A stretch of 64,000 nt of DNA from Streptomyces sp. Ru62 (GTDB taxonomy: Bacteria; Actinomycetota; Actinomycetes; Streptomycetales; Streptomycetaceae): positions 372,001 through 436,000 of the forward strand of contig NZ_PQSU01000001.1 of assembly GCF_002920615.1 (NCBI RefSeq), in the 5' to 3' direction. Under the pieces are notes generated by a model, which saw only the letters and a program-made list of their open reading frames with translations, made no database searches and had not been told where the DNA came from. The translations under genes and the position numbers were made by a program. Shown one piece after another: positions 60,146 to 64,000 of this stretch. Numbering within the stretch: position 1 is the first letter of the stretch; the number at the start of each line of letters is the position of its first letter.

Positions 60146-61528
60146 ATGAGCACCACGGAGCGTCCCAGGATCCTCGTAGTAGGCGGTGGGTACGTAGGCC
60201 TGTACGCAGCTCGGCGCATCCTCAAGAAGATGCGCTACGGCGAGGCGACCGTCACGGTCGTCGACCCCCGGTCGTACATGACCTACCAGCCCTTCCTCCC
60301 CGAAGCCGCCGCCGGCAGCATCTCCCCTCGCCACGTCGTCGTCCCGCTGCGACGCGTGCTGCCGAAGGCGGAGGTCCTCACCGGTCGGGTCACCACCATC
60401 GACCAGGACCGCAAGGTCGCCACGATCGCCCCGCTGGTGGGCGAGGCGTACGAGCTGCCCTTCGACTACCTGGTCATCGCCATGGGCGCGGTCTCCCGCA
60501 CCTTCCCGATCCCCGGCCTCGCCGAGCAGGGCATCGGCATGAAGGGCATCGAGGAGTCGATCGGCCTGCGCAACCACGTCCTGGAGCAGCTCGACAAGGC
60601 GGACTCCACGACCGACGAGGAGATCCGCCGCAAGGCGCTCACCTTCGTCTTCATCGGCGGTGGCTTCGCGGGCGCGGAGACCATCGGCGAGGTCGAGGAC
60701 ATGGCCCGGGACGCGGCCAAGTACTACAAGAACGTCTCCCGCGAGGACATGCGCTTCATCCTCGTCGACGCCGCCGACAAGATCCTCCCCGAGGTCGGCC
60801 CCAAGCTCGGCCAGTACGGCAAGGAGCACCTGGAGAGCCGGGGCGTGGAGATCTACCTCTCCACCTCCATGGACTCCTGCGTCGACGGCCACGTGGTGCT
60901 GAAGAACGGCCTGGAGGTCGACTCCAACACCATCGTGTGGACGGCCGGCGTCAAGCCCAACCCGGCCCTCTCCCGCTTCGGTCTGCCGCTCGGCCCGCGC
61001 GGTCACGTCGACTGCGAGCCCACCCTCCAGGTCAAGGGCACGGACTACATCTGGGCCGCCGGCGACAACGCCCAGGTCCCGGACATCGCCGCCCGCAAGG
61101 CCGGTGTGGAGAACGCCTGGTGCCCGCCGAACGCCCAGCACGCGCTGCGCCAGGCCAAGGTCCTCGGCGACAACGTGGTCTCCGGTATGCGGGGCTTCCC
61201 GCAGAAGGAGTACGAGCACGCCAACAAGGGTGCGGTCGCCGGTCTCGGCCTGCACAAGGGCGTGGCGATGATCGTCATGGGCAAGATGAAGATCAAGGTC
61301 AAGGGCCGCCTCGCCTGGTACATGCACCGTGGCTACCACGGTCTGGCGATGCCGACCTGGAACCGCAAGATCCGCGTCTTCGCCGACTGGACGCTCGGCA
61401 TGTTCCTCAAGCGCGAGGTCGTCTCCCTCGGCGCCATGGAGAACCCGCGCGAGGAGTTCTACGAGGCCGCCAAGCCGGCGCCGGTCGCCGCCGCGAGCAA
61501 GACCGAGGAGAAGGCCAAGGCCTCCTGA
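60146..61528 (+). CDS. ndh: Type II NADH dehydrogenase
   Basis: A 460-residue FAD-linked, non-proton-pumping NADH:quinone oxidoreductase. ILVVGGGYVGLYAARRI binds FAD, TFVFIGGGFAGAETIGE binds NADH, and IWAAGDNAQVPD is the C-terminal FAD motif. The C-terminal amphipathic part (about 370-440), including RLAWYMHRGYHGLAMPTWNRKIRVFADW, fits membrane attachment. The tail is Ala/Lys-rich. ATG at 60146; no strong Shine-Dalgarno. The Rex-type operator upstream implies induction or repression by redox state. Confidence 0.93.
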   Translation: MSTTERPRILVVGGGYVGLYAARRILKKMRYGEATVTVVDPRSYMTYQPFLPEAAAGSISPRHVVVPLRRVLPKAEVLTGRVTTIDQDRKVATIAPLVGEAYELPFDYLVIAMGAVSRTFPIPGLAEQGIGMKGIEESIGLRNHVLEQLDKADSTTDEEIRRKALTFVFIGGGFAGAETIGEVEDMARDAAKYYKNVSREDMRFILVDAADKILPEVGPKLGQYGKEHLESRGVEIYLSTSMDSCVDGHVVLKNGLEVDSNTIVWTAGVKPNPALSRFGLPLGPRGHVDCEPTLQVKGTDYIWAAGDNAQVPDIAARKAGVENAWCPPNAQHALRQAKVLGDNVVSGMRGFPQKEYEHANKGAVAGLGLHKGVAMIVMGKMKIKVKGRLAWYMHRGYHGLAMPTWNRKIRVFADWTLGMFLKREVVSLGAMENPREEFYEAAKPAPVAAASKTEEKAKAS

Positions 61529-61578
61529 CCTCCGGTCGACACCGGTAGACCCTCCGGTCGTAGACAGACCCTCAGGTC

Positions 61579-61649
61579 GCCGACGGACCCTTCCGTCGGC
61601 GGCCGACCCGGAAGACCTCCTGCCATCCGTGGTGCGGGAGGTCTTCCGG
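61579..61649 (+). terminator. Two tandem hairpins after ndh
   Basis: GCCGACGGA/TCCGTCGGC (61579-61587/61592-61600, loop of four) is followed by CCGGAAGACCTCC/GGAGGTCTTCCGG (61608-61620/61637-61649). Both are perfect. They lie within 121 bp of the ndh stop and should end transcription before the cfa promoter. Confidence 0.8.
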
Positions 61650-61785
61650 CGTTCCCGGGCACCCATCTGCATGGTTTCTACAACCGTTTTGCCCAGTCGT
61701 AACTCCTTTGCGGGACTGCGCCGAGGCCCTCGCGGTGTTTACGTGGTATCCGGCATCCGGGATCGTCGTCTTGGAGGTGTGCGCC

Positions 61786-63078
61786 ATGGCCGACGCCGCG
61801 TCGCGGCTGAGGAGTCTTGCCGAGCAGATGCTGGGAGCCCCGCTCCCGGTACGCCTGAAGGCCTGGGACGGATCGCAGGCAGGGCCGCCGGACGCGCCGG
61901 CGCTCGTCGTGCGCAACCGCCGCGCCCTGCGCCGCATGATGTTCAAACCGGGCGAACTGGGCCTCGCCCGCGCCTGGGTCGCCGGCGACCTGGAGATCGA
62001 GGGTGACCTGTACACCGCGCTCGACGCCATGGCGGGCCTCGTCTGGGAGCGCGGGGAGGACGCCCGCAGCCTCGTCCAGGCCCTCCGCGACCCCGATGTC
62101 CGGGCCGCCGCCCGCGAGCTGCTGAAACTGGCCGGTCCGCCGATCCCGCCCGCGCCGCCGCGCGAGGAGGTCCGCAGGCCCCGCCGGAATCTGCACACCC
62201 GCCGGACCGACAAGCGGGCCATCAGCCACCACTACGACGTCGGCAACGACTTCTACGAGATCGTCCTCGGTCCGTCCATGGTGTACTCCTGCGCCTACTG
62301 GGAGGACGCCGGGACCCTGGAGTCCGCCCAGCGTGACAAGCTCGAACTGGTCTGCGCCAAGCTGGGCCTGAAGGAGGGTCAGCGGCTGCTGGACGTCGGC
62401 TGCGGCTGGGGCTCCATGGCCATCCACGCGGCCCGCGAGCACGGCGTGAGCGTCGTCGGCGTCACGCTCTCCCAGGAGCAGGCGGCGTACGCCCGCAAGC
62501 GCGTCGCCGACGAGGGCCTGACCGACCGGGTGGAGATCAGGGTCCAGGACTACCGGGACGTCGTGGACGGCCCCTTCGACGCGATCTCCTCCATCGGCAT
62601 GGCCGAACACGTCGGCGCCGAGAAGTACCTGGAGTACGCCCGTCAGCTCCACGCCCTGCTCAAGCCCGGCGGCCGGCTGCTCAACCACCAGATCGCCCGC
62701 CGCCCGCAGCGGGACGAGTCGGCGTACGAGGTGGACGAGTTCATCGACGCCTACGTCTTCCCCGACGGCGAACTCGCCCCCGTCGGCACCACCGTCACCC
62801 AGCTGGAGCGGGCCGGTTTCGAGGTCCGGGACGTGGAGTCCATCCGCGAGCACTACGCCCGCACCCTGCGCCGGTGGGTCGCCAACCTGGAGGCCGACTG
62901 GGACCGGGCCGTCGGCCTCACCAGCCCGGGCCGCGCCCGCGTCTGGCGGCTGTACATGGCCGCCTCCGCGCTCGCGTTCGAACGCAACCGCATCGGCGTC
63001 AACCAGGTCCTCGCGATCCGCACCCCCGAGTCCGGCGCCTCAGGACTCCCCCTGCGGGCCCGCACCTGGCACGGCTGA
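61786..63078 (+). CDS. cfa: Cyclopropane-fatty-acyl-phospholipid synthase family methyltransferase
   Basis: SAM-dependent enzyme that methylenates or methylates unsaturated acyl chains in phospholipids. It has 430 residues. The N-terminal lipid-facing domain (RRMMFKPGELGLARAWVAGDLEIEGDLY) is followed by SHHYDVGNDFYEIVLGPSMVYSCAYW, the classic CFA entry motif. SAM motif I is LLDVGCGWGSMAIHAA, and SIGMAEHVGAEKYLEY contains the conserved active-site Glu-His. ATG at 61786 with GGAGGT at 61773. A related ten-methyl or methyltransferase variant is possible. Confidence 0.93.
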   Translation: MADAASRLRSLAEQMLGAPLPVRLKAWDGSQAGPPDAPALVVRNRRALRRMMFKPGELGLARAWVAGDLEIEGDLYTALDAMAGLVWERGEDARSLVQALRDPDVRAAARELLKLAGPPIPPAPPREEVRRPRRNLHTRRTDKRAISHHYDVGNDFYEIVLGPSMVYSCAYWEDAGTLESAQRDKLELVCAKLGLKEGQRLLDVGCGWGSMAIHAAREHGVSVVGVTLSQEQAAYARKRVADEGLTDRVEIRVQDYRDVVDGPFDAISSIGMAEHVGAEKYLEYARQLHALLKPGGRLLNHQIARRPQRDESAYEVDEFIDAYVFPDGELAPVGTTVTQLERAGFEVRDVESIREHYARTLRRWVANLEADWDRAVGLTSPGRARVWRLYMAASALAFERNRIGVNQVLAIRTPESGASGLPLRARTWHG

Positions 63079-63085
63079 CAGCGGT

Positions 63086-63127
63086 ACGGCACAAGGGGGC
63101 CCCTCCCGCGGGGCCCCCTTGTGCCGT
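63086..63127. terminator. Terminator between cfa and ABC permease
   Basis: Perfect 18-bp arms, ACGGCACAAGGGGGCCCC (63086-63103) and GGGGCCCCCTTGTGCCGT (63110-63127), with a six-base loop. It lies eight bases past cfa and 11 before the end of the convergent permease gene, so it probably works both ways. Confidence 0.9.
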
Positions 63128-63138
63128 CGTACGACCGG

Positions 63139-64000
63139 TTACTCGGCCTTGATGGCCGTCAGCATGTTCAGCCGGGCCGCGCGCCGGGCCGGCCACAGCG
63201 CGGCCAGGACGCCGACCACGCCCGCCAGCAGCAGGAACACCGTCATCCGGCCCCACGGCAGCACCAGTTCGTACGTCGGCATCTTCGTGCCCAGCAGCTC
63301 GCCGGCCGCCCAGCCGAAGAACACGCCCAGACCGATGCCCAGCACCCCGCCGAACAGGGAGATGACCAGGGACTCCAGGCGGACCATCCGCTTGACCGCC
63401 CTGCGGTCCAGGCCGATCGCGCGGAGCATGCCGATCTCCTGGGCCCGCTCGCAGACGGACATGGCCAGCGTGTTGATGACGCCGAGCACCGCGACGATCA
63501 CCGCCATGCCGAGCAGGCCGTAGACCATGTTCAGCATCAGCGTGAACATCTGCGCGATCTCCTTGGAGATGTCCTGCTTGTCCTGGACCTTGATCGCCGG
63601 GTTGGAGCCGAGGACCTTCTCCAGCCTGTCCTTGGCCGCGTCGGACGCCCCGTCCGCCGTCTTCACCATGACCTGCATGTCGGCCGGGTCGGACAGGTGC
63701 GGGGTGAGGACCTTGTTGTCGAGGATGATCCCGTTGAGCATGTCGTTGCCCTCGTAGACCCCCGCGACCGTCAGCCGCTGGGCCTTGCCGTCCTCGAAGT
63801 GCGCGGTGAAGCGGGAACCGGCCCTCCAGCCGAAGTCCTTGGCACGGTCCTCGTCCACGACGACCCGCGTGCCGCCCACGCTGAACGACCCGTCGGTCAC
63901 CTTCAGATCGGTCAGCTCGCCGATGGTCGCGCCGTCGACACCGGTCAGGTATTCGGTGCCGCCGTCGATACGGGACTCGCCGTTGCGCAGGGGGCTGCTC
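63139..64000 (-). CDS. FtsX/MacB-type ABC transporter permease, 5' end outside window
   Basis: The 3' part (about 287 codons) of a minus-strand permease gene. The frame is open to position 64000, so the true start lies outside. An extracellular part (TRVVVDEDRAKDFGWRAGSRFTAHFEDGKAQRLTV) precedes the final FtsX module, VIVAVLGVINTLAMSVCERAQEIGMLRAIG and two more hydrophobic helices, ending ARLNMLTAIKAE. It is a paralog of the permease at 33089-35671, with a very similar last module. Its ATPase partner should be beyond the edge. Confidence 0.9.
   Translation of the reverse strand, partial: SSPLRNGESRIDGGTEYLTGVDGATIGELTDLKVTDGSFSVGGTRVVVDEDRAKDFGWRAGSRFTAHFEDGKAQRLTVAGVYEGNDMLNGIILDNKVLTPHLSDPADMQVMVKTADGASDAAKDRLEKVLGSNPAIKVQDKQDISKEIAQMFTLMLNMVYGLLGMAVIVAVLGVINTLAMSVCERAQEIGMLRAIGLDRRAVKRMVRLESLVISLFGGVLGIGLGVFFGWAAGELLGTKMPTYELVLPWGRMTVFLLLAGVVGVLAALWPARRAARLNMLTAIKAE

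Overview
The window is chromosomal DNA from a Streptomyces-type actinomycete. G+C is very high, third codon positions are almost all G or C, GTG and TTG starts are common, and many genes touch through ATGA, GTGA or TAGTG overlaps. It carries typical Streptomyces loci: galTEK, two resuscitation-promoting factors, a c-di-AMP riboswitch ahead of rpfA, and a Rex-type operator ahead of ndh. From memory, the order of the conserved genes resembles the S. coelicolor region running roughly from galTEK to ppc, glmU, mfd, rpf, eno and ndh. This is recollection and was not searched.

Layout. 1-4.8 kb: galactose use, with an SSS symporter facing galT-galE-galK. 4.8-10 kb: small regulators and enzymes (GNAT, an atypical LuxR-type response regulator, MarR, a Tam-like methyltransferase, a glyoxalase-fold protein, TetR and an acyl desaturase). 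10-13 kb: ppc. 13.4-17.7 kb: a minus-strand housekeeping run of tRNA-Gln, glmU, prs, rplY and pth. 17.7-18.6 kb: a lower-G+C gene with an HTH and a LAGLIDADG-like region beside the tRNA. 18.7-26.8 kb: an orphan histidine kinase and a TIGR04222-type membrane protein, then a compact group built from polymorphic-toxin and immunity domains (SUKH-3 protein, YwqJ-like deaminase, WHH nuclease fused to SUKH, and Imm35-deaminase-SUKH-4 with an apparent frameshift). 27-32 kb: a coiled-coil protein, a DUF485 plus SSS symporter pair and an MFS exporter. 32-39.5 kb: a MacB-like ABC transporter and mfd. 39.4-50.9 kb: MerR and SDR genes, secreted lipoproteins, an HNH lipoprotein, an N-6 adenine methylase-like protein with a minisatellite inside it, a membrane protein and Ser/Thr kinase pair, a DUF1906 secreted protein and a SurA-like lipoprotein. 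51-53.6 kb: mazG and a cytochrome P450. 53.7-63 kb: rpfC-like gene, riboswitch and rpfA, eno, ftsB-like gene, DUF501, ppx, ndh and cfa. 63.1 kb to the end: the 3' part of a second FtsX/MacB-type permease.

Most of the window is core metabolism and cell-wall biology. The most unusual parts are the toxin/immunity-domain cluster (20-27 kb), in which predicted nuclease or deaminase domains sit in the same polypeptide as immunity domains and no export module is visible, and the methylase-like gene at 44-46.7 kb. That gene has GGTTCAC/GTGAACC palindromes upstream, a strictly 27-bp-phased GTGAAC repeat array in its own coding sequence, and HPPF where the catalytic NPPF/Y motif is expected. No CRISPR array, insertion sequence, prophage or replication origin was seen.
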